A DNA stretch of 64,000 nucleotides from NCBI GenBank assembly GCA_029851415.1, contig CM056741.1, positions 83,776,282-83,840,281 of the forward strand, written 5' to 3'. The DNA comes from Eretmocerus hayati (Eukaryota > Arthropoda > Insecta > Hymenoptera > Aphelinidae). The notes under the pieces were generated by a model. It ran no database searches and was not told the origin of the DNA. It saw only the letters and a program-made list of their open reading frames with translations. The translations under genes were made by a program, and so were the position numbers. The stretch's first letter is position 1. Every line of letters starts with the position of its first letter. Positions 18,440 to 25,749 of the stretch are shown piece after piece.

Positions 18440-20167
18440 TTGAGCTTCACTAAGCACTTCTTGAAACAAAATTCAGATATTTTTTTCACTCGTGCAGATA
18501 AGGGCAATGTCACCGTCTGTTTGAATAAGTCTGATTACACCAATAAAATGAACGGTTTGTTGAGTGACAAAAAAGTATACGTTCCGATCAAAAATAATCC
18601 ACTCAAAAGTTTACAGACAAAAGTACATAAAATACTAGGAAGTTGGAATGATTTAAATTATTTGTCAAGAAAATATCATAATAATGCTCTCACACAGACG
18701 GACACCAACTTATCTCGTTGTTATGGGTTACCAAAAATTCATAAAGAAAATGTTCCACTCAGACCAATAATTTCTACAGTCAATAGCCCTACTCATTTTC
18801 TTGCTTCCGTTTTATATAAAGAGCTGAAGAAATGTATTAAACCGCCTGCATCACGCATTGACAATAGCTTTGAATTAAAAAAACGGTTGGAGACTTTAAC
18901 GATCCCAAAAGATCATATACTCCTTTCTCTCGACGTTAGCTCTCTGTTTACAAACATCCTATGCTGGTTAGTGCTAGAGGCGCTTGACCGCAGATTTTCA
19001 GATATACATAATAAGTCCAACATACCATTTGATGAAATTCGTAAATGCACTGAGTTCCTTTTTGACAACACATTTTTTCAATTTAATAATAAAATTTATC
19101 AACAAATTTTTGGTAGTCCGATGGGATCACCCATTTCTCCACTTTTCGCAGACATTGTTATGGATGACTTGGAAACTTCATGTTTACGTAAATTGAAAAA
19201 TGATCACGATTGCACTCCTCTATTCTATTATAGATATGTCGATGACACTCTAATGTGTGTGAAGAAAGAACAGGTAGATGTAGTCCTCAATGTTTTCAAC
19301 AGCTACAATGAGCATTTACAGTTCACACATGAGATTGAAAACAATAATACCATCAATTTCCTTGACATATCTCTGATCCGAGAGGATGAAAAAATCATCA
19401 CCAATTGGTATCAAAAGCCAACGTCATCAGGCAGGATCTTGAATTTCAAATCCAATCATACCATGAATCAAAAGAGGAACATAGTGTTCAATTTAGTCGA
19501 CAGAGCCACGTCACTTTCACATAAAAAATTTCATTCCTCCAACTTATCAATTGTAAAACAACTCCTTTCTGACAATGATTATCCTGAAGATTTCACTGAC
19601 AAATGTATAAAAACCAGATTACATCGTTCAAAAGATCTGATGAACAGAGCAGAAAGAATACGTTGCAACCAAATTCTATATGCTGGCCAGAACAAAATTT
19701 GTATTCCATACCACGAACGCTTATTCGAAAAATGTAATGCTCTGTTCAAACATAACGATATTCACACTCTTCCAAAAGTTTCCAAGTCATTAAGCTCAAT
19801 AGTAAAATTAGGTAAGGACCAACTAGATAAATTTAGCAAAACTGGTGTTGTTTACAAATTTCAGTGTAAAGATTGCCCAGCAACGTATGTGGGAGAGACA
19901 AAAAGACAACTAGGTACACGCATTAAAGATCATATTACAAACAAAGATAAAAAATCCGTAGTTTCTGTTCACAGACTCAATGATAAACACGATTTCCATT
20001 GGGATCAAACCAAAATTTTAGACACAGAGAAAAATTGGAAAAAACGGTTGATTTCTGAAATGATCCATATAAAATTCGATGAGAATTGCATCAATAGAAA
20101 AGACGATATTCAAAATCTCAGTCAAGTATATAACCCGTTGTGGGCAACGGCTGACAAAGCTCGTTGA
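18440..20167 (+). CDS. PLE2 reverse transcriptase with GIY-YIG endonuclease, 5'-truncated
   Basis: 575 open codons without a good start: the frame opens in an A-rich stretch and the first residues (FLKQNSDIFFTRADKGNVTV) are already the reverse transcriptase. The N-terminal domain is therefore missing, as usual for 5'-truncated copies. Motifs are GLPKIHKENVPLRPIIST, LSLDVSSLFTN (first catalytic Asp), FGSPMGSPISPLFADIV, YYRYVDDTLM (YVDD) and a C-terminal GIY-YIG domain (GVVYKFQCKDCPATYVGETK, followed by RIKDH). The catalytic residues are intact. Penelope RTs are related to telomerase and use target-primed reverse transcription. Confidence 0.9.
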   Translation: MSFTKHFLKQNSDIFFTRADKGNVTVCLNKSDYTNKMNGLLSDKKVYVPIKNNPLKSLQTKVHKILGSWNDLNYLSRKYHNNALTQTDTNLSRCYGLPKIHKENVPLRPIISTVNSPTHFLASVLYKELKKCIKPPASRIDNSFELKKRLETLTIPKDHILLSLDVSSLFTNILCWLVLEALDRRFSDIHNKSNIPFDEIRKCTEFLFDNTFFQFNNKIYQQIFGSPMGSPISPLFADIVMDDLETSCLRKLKNDHDCTPLFYYRYVDDTLMCVKKEQVDVVLNVFNSYNEHLQFTHEIENNNTINFLDISLIREDEKIITNWYQKPTSSGRILNFKSNHTMNQKRNIVFNLVDRATSLSHKKFHSSNLSIVKQLLSDNDYPEDFTDKCIKTRLHRSKDLMNRAERIRCNQILYAGQNKICIPYHERLFEKCNALFKHNDIHTLPKVSKSLSSIVKLGKDQLDKFSKTGVVYKFQCKDCPATYVGETKRQLGTRIKDHITNKDKKSVVSVHRLNDKHDFHWDQTKILDTEKNWKKRLISEMIHIKFDENCINRKDDIQNLSQVYNPLWATADKAR

Positions 20168-20467
20168 CCCCCGCTCTCTTTCTCTCTCCCACATGCACTA
20201 CTTTTCATATATATGTCACCTACTGTACACTGCGATCGCGCTAATATAAATATGAGTGAAAAATGAGACCGATGACTCACTCTGTTTACTTGTATTGACA
20301 GGAGCCAGACGTTATGTCTGTGCTCTATTACAAGATCGTCCAAAATATCATGACGATCTAAAGAATAACGTAAGTTGCGCATCTTTAATATTTATACATC
20401 CATCATTTGTAAAAAAAAAATTTTCATATTTCCTATCATTATACATATGTCGAAACAGAAACCGGAA

Positions 20468-20507
20468 GCCTGATGAGGTCCACAAAACCTAGTGGACGAA
20501 ACGTTGC
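20468..20507 (+). ncRNA. Hammerhead ribozyme in PLE2 3' terminal repeat
   Basis: CTGATGA (20470-20476) is followed by stem II GTCCAC/GTGGAC around AAAACCTA, then GAAACGTTGC. Both invariant boxes are perfect. Stem III would be the 4-nt palindrome ACGT, so cleavage probably needs a dimer, as described for minimal hammerheads of Penelope elements. It would release unit-length element RNA. Confidence 0.85.
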
Positions 20508-20637
20508 AATAAAATTTCCATCATGAAATTTTGGGAATTTATTTAGTTCCCCACCGTCCTTCAAGATCGACGAGACCAAAGGTTCAACTTGTATATTAAC
20601 CATCAAGGACGAAAAAATCTACCAAAATCACTTATGA

Positions 20638-20650
20638 AATCTGTGTAATA
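20638..20650. repeat. PLE2 target duplication, right copy
   Basis: AATCTGTGTAATA, identical to 18032-18044. Confidence 0.85.
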
Positions 20651-21311
20651 GACTTCTGCATTTTTCGTATTGAAATATTTGATGTCAATTAGCTCTTCGT
20701 CATCTTTCACGATGATGAAATCAGCGGCAAGAACTGCATTGATTTTCAAACATTCATCAGCCTCAAGCAACTGACTGACTTGTTCAACGAAGATCTTTGA
20801 AGCGTCCTGCATAAAAGTCTGAATGTCTAGGTGGTTGAGATTTGTAATTATGGCAGTCTTCAATCGAGACTCGAAAGCTGTATCAATGATATCCCAGGCA
20901 ACACTCTTCTCTGGTTGCTCAAGGCTACCACCTCTCTTCAAAGATTCATTGAGTATTCTACCAATACTCTTCAAATGACCCAAATATGAGCAACAGCTTT
21001 TTTTCTCGTGGAGTTTCAGTGTCCTTGATGTTGAAAGACCGGTGAGTGCTTCTGTGGCGTAGTGTGTGAGATCGATCCATCTTGATATGTACCCTAGATC
21101 AGCTTCTCCTCTCGAAATATATCCAAGTGCCTTGTAGAGCCTCGAAACAGCATCTGCATAGTACTCAAGTTTGAAAGTTTCACCACTGCAAACTTCGTCC
21201 ATGATAGCAGCGATACTCCAAGTACGTCTTGCTTACAAGAGATGAGGTTCGATAATGGAATTTCAGGGCAACAGTAGTCGTATTTATTCCTTCGGATATG
21301 ATGGGGTGCGG

Positions 21312-21395
21312 GTGGGGGAGTTACGGCGGCTCGAGTCAGCGGTGGGCTCTGATTGGTTGAGAGGATCGGGAGAGCCGCGAGGAAGGCTATATAAT
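21312..21395 (+). promoter_or_regulatory. Promoter with GTGGGGGAGTTAC and TATA box
   Basis: GTGGGGGAGTTAC (21312-21324) and CTATATAAT (21387-21395) lie upstream of the ATG at 21435. The region also separates this gene from the divergent polymerase gene (ATG at 21202). Confidence 0.6.
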
Positions 21396-21434
21396 GAGCG
21401 TTATGTCGCGAGGGAAATCATTCTCCTCCGAGAG

Positions 21435-22031
21435 ATGAACCAAGTCACAAGTTTCAAAGAGCAGCAAAGGATCTATCGCCAATTCTGCGCCATGGAATAC
21501 ATTGTGGACGTTCAAGGATTCAAAACTGCACTGAACGAGTTCATCTTCAAGGAAGTTGCCGTGACACGCATCGAACAAGATGCTATCCCATCGGTCTACA
21601 TATTCAAACCACCCTACAACTGGGACAAGTTGCTGCCTAAGAACCAGAGTGAGAACCGATGGTTGGAATACAATTATCATGGCATCCCTTGGTGTCACGG
21701 AGACATAGCTTACGACGAACTTCCTCGATTATTGCGCAGTCGACTCGGCGATGCAAGGAGGATATACGTCAAGGGGCTCGAGAAGAAGAGATGGCTCGAG
21801 ATATATGTTGATAATGTCATCAATATTGAGGATTTCAACTGCCCAGCATTCAAGAATCTCAGACTTGGGACTGTAGTAATTTTCTGCACTCATCATTATC
21901 TATGTGCTACTCCAATTTGTGCTGCTATAAATGTCTCATTGTTGAAAGATTGGGCTCTCGAAAATCTCTCACAGAAGAAGAAGAAGGTTGGAATAATGAG
22001 CGATGAAGTTCTTAACTCTATGTATACTTGA
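21435..22031 (+). CDS. Conserved Polinton protein, MEYIVD family, paralogue 2
   Basis: 198 residues from the first ATG after the TATA box. An ATG at 21492 (MEYIVDVQGFK) has a stronger context and matches the start of paralogue 1 (6860-7360), so it may be the real start. Upstream codons to 21255 are open but lie before the TATA box. Shared blocks are MEY.VD.QGFK, YHGIPWCHGDIAYDE, RRIYVKGLEKKRWLE and a late His/Cys segment (CTHHYLCATPICAA). A C-terminal QKKKKVG stretch could be a nuclear signal. Unlike paralogue 1 it ends with a histone-type stem-loop. Function unknown. Confidence 0.75.
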   Translation: MNQVTSFKEQQRIYRQFCAMEYIVDVQGFKTALNEFIFKEVAVTRIEQDAIPSVYIFKPPYNWDKLLPKNQSENRWLEYNYHGIPWCHGDIAYDELPRLLRSRLGDARRIYVKGLEKKRWLEIYVDNVINIEDFNCPAFKNLRLGTVVIFCTHHYLCATPICAAINVSLLKDWALENLSQKKKKVGIMSDEVLNSMYT

Positions 22032-22067
22032 AAAAATAAAGATTACCTACCCCCCATGAAAAAAATC

Positions 22068-22083
22068 GGCCCTTTTAAGAGCC
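22068..22083 (+). terminator. Histone-type stem-loop, variant
   Basis: GGCCCTTTTAAGAGCC, 37 nt past the stop in sense orientation. One stem pair is mismatched and the loop is UUUA, so it is the most diverged of the series. AATAAA-like signals nearby (22035-22040 and 22147-22152) suggest a polyadenylation alternative. Confidence 0.65.
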
Positions 22084-22401
22084 AAAAAAAATTTACAACG
22101 TACGACAGACTATCGTTTGATGACATAATGTGACTTCATCCCACCTCAATAAAGATTACCCTCAAGAGTATTGAGTTGTATGATTGAAACTCTAATTCAA
22201 AATAATGTTGAGATCTTAAGAATGTCAGCTCTTCAATAAAAATGATTCTGATAAATTTTCAATGATAGATCGGAGCTGATATTGAATTTCAGTTTAGAAG
22301 CGAAGTATCAGAAGACTACATCATTTTTTCCAATAAACCAAAATGAAATCAAATACTATTATAGAGGACGAAAGCGAGTTCCATCGTTTTCAATGATTTG
22401 T
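22084..22401. other. Polinton intergenic, no gene seen
   Basis: A/T-rich, with two AATAAAGATTACC copies (22035 and 22147) and no convincing frame or promoter. Confidence 0.5.
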
Positions 22402-22417
22402 GGCCCTGAAAAGGGCC
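22402..22417 (-). terminator. Histone-type 3' stem-loop
   Basis: The minus strand reads GGCCCTTTTCAGGGCC, starting 19 nt past the stop of the 22436-22711 gene, with CAATC on its 5' side and ACAAA on its 3' side. Confidence 0.85.
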
Positions 22418-22435
22418 GATTGTTTCTCCTCAAAT

Positions 22436-22711
22436 TCAATTCTTCTTCATCTCAGCATCAGTGGACTTATTCTCAGTCGTTGGGAATTTAATTTCAACCT
22501 TGTGCTCTACAAAAGTCAGCACTAAAGTCTCGCTTGGCTCTTTGACTGCTTCATCTTCACACTTGAGAACCCACTCAAGAATTTCATCCAGAATCGCATC
22601 ATCCATGTCGTGTGGATTGGGTTGTTGTCCCCAACACTCTTCAGCATCCGCCAGAAACAAAGTCAAGGCAAGATCCGTATCGAGCTCATCGAATTCTTGC
22701 TTCTTCTCCAT
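22436..22711 (-). CDS. Small acidic accessory protein with histone-type mRNA end
   Basis: 91 residues starting MEKKQEFDELDTDLALTLFL, strongly acidic in the middle (HDMDDAILDEILEWVLKCED) and potentially amphipathic helical, with a lysine-rich end. The ATG is preceded by a TATA box (TTTTATAAG, 22758-22766). No family recognised. Acidic helices of this kind can be histone- or transactivation-type interaction surfaces; that is speculation prompted by the histone-like neighbour. Confidence 0.65.
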   Translation of the reverse strand: MEKKQEFDELDTDLALTLFLADAEECWGQQPNPHDMDDAILDEILEWVLKCEDEAVKEPSETLVLTFVEHKVEIKFPTTENKSTDAEMKKN

Positions 22712-22784
22712 TTCGCCGCTGAGTCTCGAATGATGATTCCTCGAGAAAAGATGTGACTTTTATAAGCATTTTTTCATCATCATA

Positions 22785-22806
22785 GGTGGGGGTGGGGGAG
22801 TTACTC
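22785..22806. promoter_or_regulatory. G-rich promoter element GGTGGGGGAGTTACTC
   Basis: It lies upstream of the TATA box at 22758-22766 and is followed by an inverted half (ACCCCCACTCC, 22819-22829). The same GTGGG(G)GAGTTAC motif occurs at 21312 and, inverted, at 24263. Confidence 0.5.
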
Positions 22807-22941
22807 GTTGATCTGAACCCCCACTCCGCATCTCGTATCAAGAGAATGAGTATTTCTTCCATCATAAGTAGAAGAAAGATCGATATTGCTATGCGAATCT
22901 TGCATCAAGAGAATAATTTCCACTCGTTTGATCAGATTGGT

Positions 22942-22957
22942 GGCCCTGAAAAGGGCC
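22942..22957 (-). terminator. Histone-type 3' stem-loop
   Basis: The minus strand reads GGCCCTTTTCAGGGCC then ACCAATC, starting 15 nt past the stop of the 22973-23470 gene. Confidence 0.85.
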
Positions 22958-22972
22958 AATTGTTTTGTAGAT

Positions 22973-23470
22973 TCAAGGGAACTCTAAAAATTTCTTCTTT
23001 CTCAGCTTTGCCTCTCTAACATGTGGCGGATCTCCTGTTGGTACACGCTGAGGTCGAGTTGGGCGGCGTATCCACGGATCGTATTGAATCGTTGAGACAC
23101 AATCCAACGAGAGTTGCTCAAAAGACCGCAAGATTGCGGAGACATTCGGTGGGCGCAGATCCGAGCGCACTGTACCAACATAAATGGGCTTTGGTGTTCT
23201 GATTAGGCGCCGGATCCTCGTCCTCTTGCATCTCTCACACATACCTCGACGTTTCTTTGGTTTTTTAGCCAGAAGTCGCACAGCTCTCTTGATTTCATTT
23301 GCTATTTCTCCACACGGTTCCTTCTTACAAACTGTGAATTCCTTCGGATGCCTCGGTTTGCTGCTGCTACTTTCCACGACACTAGAAGTGAATGAGAATC
23401 CCATCTTCTCTTGCCACCTAAGAGGTGTCCCGAGCTCCCTCCTTCTGCTGCTGCTTGTAGAGTTTCCCAT
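22973..23470 (-). CDS. Basic MGNS-type accessory protein with histone-type mRNA end
   Basis: 165 residues starting MGNSTSSSRRRELG, a candidate N-myristoylation signal as in the 59-residue protein at 6633-6812. The middle is very basic, with paired cysteines (KKPKKRRGMCERCKRTRIRR), perhaps a zinc or nucleic-acid-binding patch. The C-terminus is Pro/Arg-rich. A TATA box (23503-23510) lies about 35 nt upstream of the ATG. No known family recognised. It is not histone-like by sequence. Confidence 0.65.
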   Translation of the reverse strand: MGNSTSSSRRRELGTPLRWQEKMGFSFTSSVVESSSSKPRHPKEFTVCKKEPCGEIANEIKRAVRLLAKKPKKRRGMCERCKRTRIRRLIRTPKPIYVGTVRSDLRPPNVSAILRSFEQLSLDCVSTIQYDPWIRRPTRPQRVPTGDPPHVREAKLRKKKFLEFP

Positions 23471-23519
23471 GATGGAATGATGATAAACCCAAGAATCAGT
23501 CGTTATATAAGCCTTTTCA

Positions 23520-23700
23520 GCTCAGTTTAGGGTCTCGTTGTCAAGGCGACACCAGTAGTGGGGCTAATTTGAATAGTGCGGACGTCGGAGAGAGATAGAC
23601 TGCTGCTGCTGCTGCCACGGACTTATTCAGATCCTCGTTGCCAAGGTGATGCCAGTAGTGGGGGCGATTTGAAGATTGCGGACGTCAGAGAGAGACTGCT
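23520..23700. promoter_or_regulatory. Duplicated promoter block, about 108-bp period
   Basis: Two copies of CTCGTTG(T/C)CAAGG..GA..CCAGTAGTGGGG..ATTTGAA..TGCGGACGT with a following CTGCTGCTG run (about 23532-23605 and 23634-23705). A GTTGCC(A)AGG half-site resembles an RFX X-box. The AGTAGTGGGG part is the G-rich element found before other genes of this class. Confidence 0.5.
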
Positions 23701-23743
23701 GCTGACACGAATGACTTTGACATACGTTTTAGAATTGTTTGTT

Positions 23744-23759
23744 GGCCCTGGAAAGGGCC
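23744..23759 (-). terminator. Histone-type 3' stem-loop of the H3-like gene
   Basis: The minus strand reads GGCCCTTTCCAGGGCC: a 6-bp stem with a one-base change from the series, starting 15 nt past the stop of the H3-like gene. 5' flank CAATC, 3' flank AACAA. Confidence 0.8.
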
Positions 23760-23774
23760 GATTGGAGAGATGAA

Positions 23775-24155
23775 TTAATATCGCTTGCTTCGAATCAAAT
23801 TAGCAAGCTCCATATCACGGGCGATGACTGTCACTCTGTGTGCATGTTGAGCACATGAGTTGGCATCGGCAAAGACCTCGACCAGGAACTGCTCGCTCAC
23901 TTCCTGTAATGCCATCACCGCAGCGCTTTGGAATTTTATCCCTTCCTTGAAACTCCGGGCGATGTCTCGAACAATGCGCTGGAAGGTTCGCTTCTTGATC
24001 ACAAAGCCGCCATTCTTCTTTTCGAGTATGTTGTGCCTCTGTACAGGTGTGCCAGGTTGGATCCGATGTGGGGTTGTGACACCTTTCAGTCGAGTAGAGT
24101 TGATGTCGGCTCTGTCCTCGATGAATTTTTTTGATGTAGCCTCTATCCGCACCAT
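23775..24155 (-). CDS. Histone H3-like protein encoded by the Polinton
   Basis: 126 residues from the ATG at 24155 (MVRIEATSKKF), chosen because a TATA box at 24211-24220 precedes it at normal distance; the longer frame starts at TTG upstream of the TATA box. The histone fold is clear: RTFQRIVRDIARSFKEGIKF, then QSAAVMALQEVSEQFLVEVF, then CAQHAHRVTVIARDMELA, in the order and spacing of H3 alpha1 to alpha3 including the H3-specific C-terminal interface. The pre-fold PHRIQPGT fits the H3 alphaN region. The N-terminal tail lacks the usual K4, K9 and K27 contexts. Its mRNA end is a histone-type stem-loop. Role inferred: packaging or marking of element DNA, or competition with host H3. Confidence 0.9.
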   Translation of the reverse strand: MVRIEATSKKFIEDRADINSTRLKGVTTPHRIQPGTPVQRHNILEKKNGGFVIKKRTFQRIVRDIARSFKEGIKFQSAAVMALQEVSEQFLVEVFADANSCAQHAHRVTVIARDMELANLIRSKRY

Positions 24156-24210
24156 TGCTGCTCGCTGCTGCTGCTCGATTGGTAATGAATTCCACAAGTT
24201 CCGTGTGCCT

Positions 24211-24314
24211 CTTTTATAGACATCAGGAGAGCGGTGGCGCTGCAATCCTCACACATTAGCGCAGAGTTACTCCCACTACAGTCTTCGGCGGAGATTAATG
24301 AAAATCTATAAAAG
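24211..24314. promoter_or_regulatory. Divergent promoter of the H3-like gene and the 24347 gene
   Basis: TCTATAAAAG on the minus strand (24220-24211) serves the H3-like gene and CTATAAAAG on the plus strand (24306-24314) serves the gene at 24347. Between them lies GAGTTACTCCCACTAC (24264-24279), the inverted G-rich element of this gene class. Confidence 0.7.
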
Positions 24315-24346
24315 TGGTCTCAAAATTGCATTAAAATCATTTCACC

Positions 24347-24733
24347 ATGGAAAGCGACGACTGCTTAGAAATACGAGACGACGCTCTTGTCGAAGAGATG
24401 GAGCAAGAACTTTCTTTTTCTCAAGAAATTGAGAACTCTACAGAAAGTTTATCTCAATTGAGAATTTGTGAAACACCAGAGCCCGAAAGTAGTTCGAGCG
24501 AGAGTCTCTATCCGATGGAGGACTCTTCTGATGGCTACATCACGATCTCATCAGTCTCATCTTCTCCAGAAGCCGTTGAATTACCACCAAGGTCACTCAA
24601 AAGGAGGAGAACGACAAGTACCAGCAGCGGTAATAGCAGTGACAATGAGCAACAACCACGGTGTAGACGGCGACTGAGATACACACCAAAGAGGCGGCGG
24701 CTTATTGCAAGAAGGAACAGTAATAAATGGTGA
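24347..24733 (+). CDS. Acidic-to-basic Ser-rich accessory protein
   Basis: 128 residues. The first half is acidic and Ser/Glu-rich (EEMEQELSFSQEIENSTES). The middle has GYITISSVSSSPE. The last ~40 residues are strongly basic (RCRRRLRYTPKRRRLIARR), as in DNA- or nucleosome-binding proteins. ATG with good context 33 nt after the TATA box. Ends with a canonical histone-type stem-loop. No family recognised; a chromatin-type role is suggested by composition and by the divergent promoter shared with the H3-like gene. Confidence 0.7.
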   Translation: MESDDCLEIRDDALVEEMEQELSFSQEIENSTESLSQLRICETPEPESSSSESLYPMEDSSDGYITISSVSSSPEAVELPPRSLKRRRTTSTSSGNSSDNEQQPRCRRRLRYTPKRRRLIARRNSNKW

Positions 24734-24770
24734 AAGACTTTGGAGAAAAACTTGAGAAGCAAAAACAATC

Positions 24771-24786
24771 GGCCCTTTTCAGGGCC
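24771..24786 (+). terminator. Histone-type 3' stem-loop, canonical
   Basis: GGCCCTTTTCAGGGCC followed by ACCAAAG, with AACAATC before it, 37 nt past the stop. This is the closest match in the window to the animal histone mRNA signal. Confidence 0.88.
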
Positions 24787-24975
24787 ACCAAAGTATTGGA
24801 CGTGAACAAAACCATTCGTTTTTCAAAGTTACAAACAGATTAACAACATGCAGTTGCTCCGCAACAATCAGAGTCGAGCTCGATTCTCATTGGCACGGAG
24901 CAACGACCATGAGTGTGAGAGAGATTCACACAGAATATAGAATGAATAGTTCTCTACGTTGTGATATTATTGGTT

Positions 24976-24991
24976 GGCCCTGAAAAGGGCC
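24976..24991 (-). terminator. Histone-type 3' stem-loop
   Basis: The minus strand reads GGCCCTTTTCAGGGCC then AACCAAT, starting 24 nt past the stop of the 25015-25377 gene. Confidence 0.85.
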
Positions 24992-25014
24992 GATTGTTAG
25001 TAACAAAAAAAAAT

Positions 25015-25377
25015 TTAATCCTCTTCTTCACTACTGCTGATGAGCCTTTGACGCTTCCTCGGTGCAGCTTCTTCATCCTCCTCCTCATCGCTGCTGGATA
25101 TCAGTCGTCTGCGATTTTGTCTGAGACTGGGCCTCGGTGGTGTTATAGGCGGCGATGGAATTGCTGCTACTGCTGCTCGACGAGCCTCCTCTCGAGCTGC
25201 AAAGCGCGCCTCCATCTCAACTTGGAGCTGACGTAGCTCTTCTGCAATGAATCGAGAAAAGTTGGCTTCAACAATGTCGAAGTCACCAGGCTCCAAGTTC
25301 TCCAGGTCCTCTGCGATCTCCTCCTCTAGCTGATCATCCTCGCTGACTTCTGCTGCGATGTATTTGGATGGATCCAT
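25015..25377 (-). CDS. Acidic protein with repeated basic-acidic motif
   Basis: 120 residues starting MDPSKYIAAEVSEDDQ. The N-terminal half is acidic and helical (EEEIAEDLENLEPGDFDIVE, then ELRQLQVEMEARFAAREEARR). The C-terminus has two copies of a motif: RRRLISSSDEEEDEE and RKRQRLISSSEEED. The repeats combine an arginine nuclear signal, a casein-kinase-2-like SSSDEEE cluster, and LISSS plus acid that resembles a SUMO-interacting motif. The ATG lies ~35 nt from TATATAAC-like sequence at 25411-25418. Function unknown. Confidence 0.68.
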   Translation of the reverse strand: MDPSKYIAAEVSEDDQLEEEIAEDLENLEPGDFDIVEANFSRFIAEELRQLQVEMEARFAAREEARRAAVAAIPSPPITPPRPSLRQNRRRLISSSDEEEDEEAAPRKRQRLISSSEEED

Positions 25378-25410
25378 GGCTGATGAGTGGAGATAATGCT
25401 CATAACTTAC

Positions 25411-25505
25411 CCGTTATATGCACTTGGGTGAAACTCTACCGCACCAATCATGACCACTGTTGGCCAACCATCCCCATGGCAACGCGCGAGTGGTGGGGGT
25501 AATTT
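25411..25505 (-). promoter_or_regulatory. Promoter region with TATA-like box, GTGGGGGTAATTT and CCATGGCAAC
   Basis: A TATA-like ATATAACG is followed upstream by a CCATGGCAAC palindromic X-box half-site (25474-25483) and by GAGTGGTGGGGGTAATTT (25488-25505). These are the same two element types as the 23520-23700 block. Confidence 0.45.
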
Positions 25506-25749
25506 ATGGCTAGTAGCACATGTGTCGGTAGATGTAGTGGAGGGAGGCTAAAGAAGAATATTGATTCTTTTAGAATGACCTTGATGTCCTACTATCACTC
25601 GAAGTAGGAGAAAAGCGAGTTTGTTCTGTATGAATATAATTACAGGGCCAAATACACCATGGACTCAGTTAGACTATGGCTCTAGACTGGGAGGTGATCA
25701 TTCAAGTTCAGGGATATATAAGTATATTGAGAGCATATAGTATAATGTT
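25506..25749. other. Polinton intergenic leading into tandem array
   Basis: No gene recognised. The first decayed repeat unit begins about 25750. Confidence 0.5.

Larger units (their letters stand above)
18045..20637 (+). mobile_element. Penelope-like element PLE2, inserted in the polymerase gene
   Basis: Its 13-bp target duplication is AATCTGTGTAATA. The body is a 5'-truncated plus-strand reverse transcriptase/GIY-YIG frame. It is bracketed by ~350-bp inverted repeats (about 18041-18405 and 20234-20597), the classic Penelope arrangement in which an inverted piece of the terminal repeat sits at the 5' end. About 40 bp of tail (20598-20637) lie outside the right inverted repeat. Hammerhead motifs lie in both arms. 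Near-identical arms and an uninterrupted frame indicate a recent insertion, younger than PLE1. Confidence 0.9.
14535..21202 (-). pseudogene. Protein-primed family B DNA polymerase, interrupted by PLE2 and a stop
   Basis: The gene reads on the minus strand from the ATG at 21202 to the stop at 14535. Exon 1 (21202-16885, containing the PLE2 insertion) has the N-terminal domain and Exo I (VAYFDFECLL, near 17240). Exon 2 (16823-15250) has Exo II (SGYDSHLF), Exo III (YSDLYLMIDV), motif A (FYDIVNLYG, near 15985), motif B (KLYNNSIFGK, near 15550) and the first part of motif C. Exon 3 (15166-14535) completes motif C (YTDT then DS) and has a C-terminal tail with a KRIRL basic signal. Lesions are the PLE2 insertion and a TAA at 16777-16775 in exon 2. 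Removing PLE2 and one target duplicate leaves the phase unchanged. Confidence 0.9.

Noticed and set aside
24157..24194. Frame at 23815-24195 (126 aa) as a separate gene
   Set aside because: Shadow of the H3-like gene in another frame, with low-complexity composition.
24156..24245. Longer N-terminus for the H3-like protein
   Set aside because: The extra 30 codons start at TTG and overlap the TATA box, so they are upstream of the likely transcript start.
25380..25392. Hammerhead-like CTGATGAG near 25380 and 12310
   Set aside because: No stem II or GAAA box follows; both are chance matches in coding or leader sequence.
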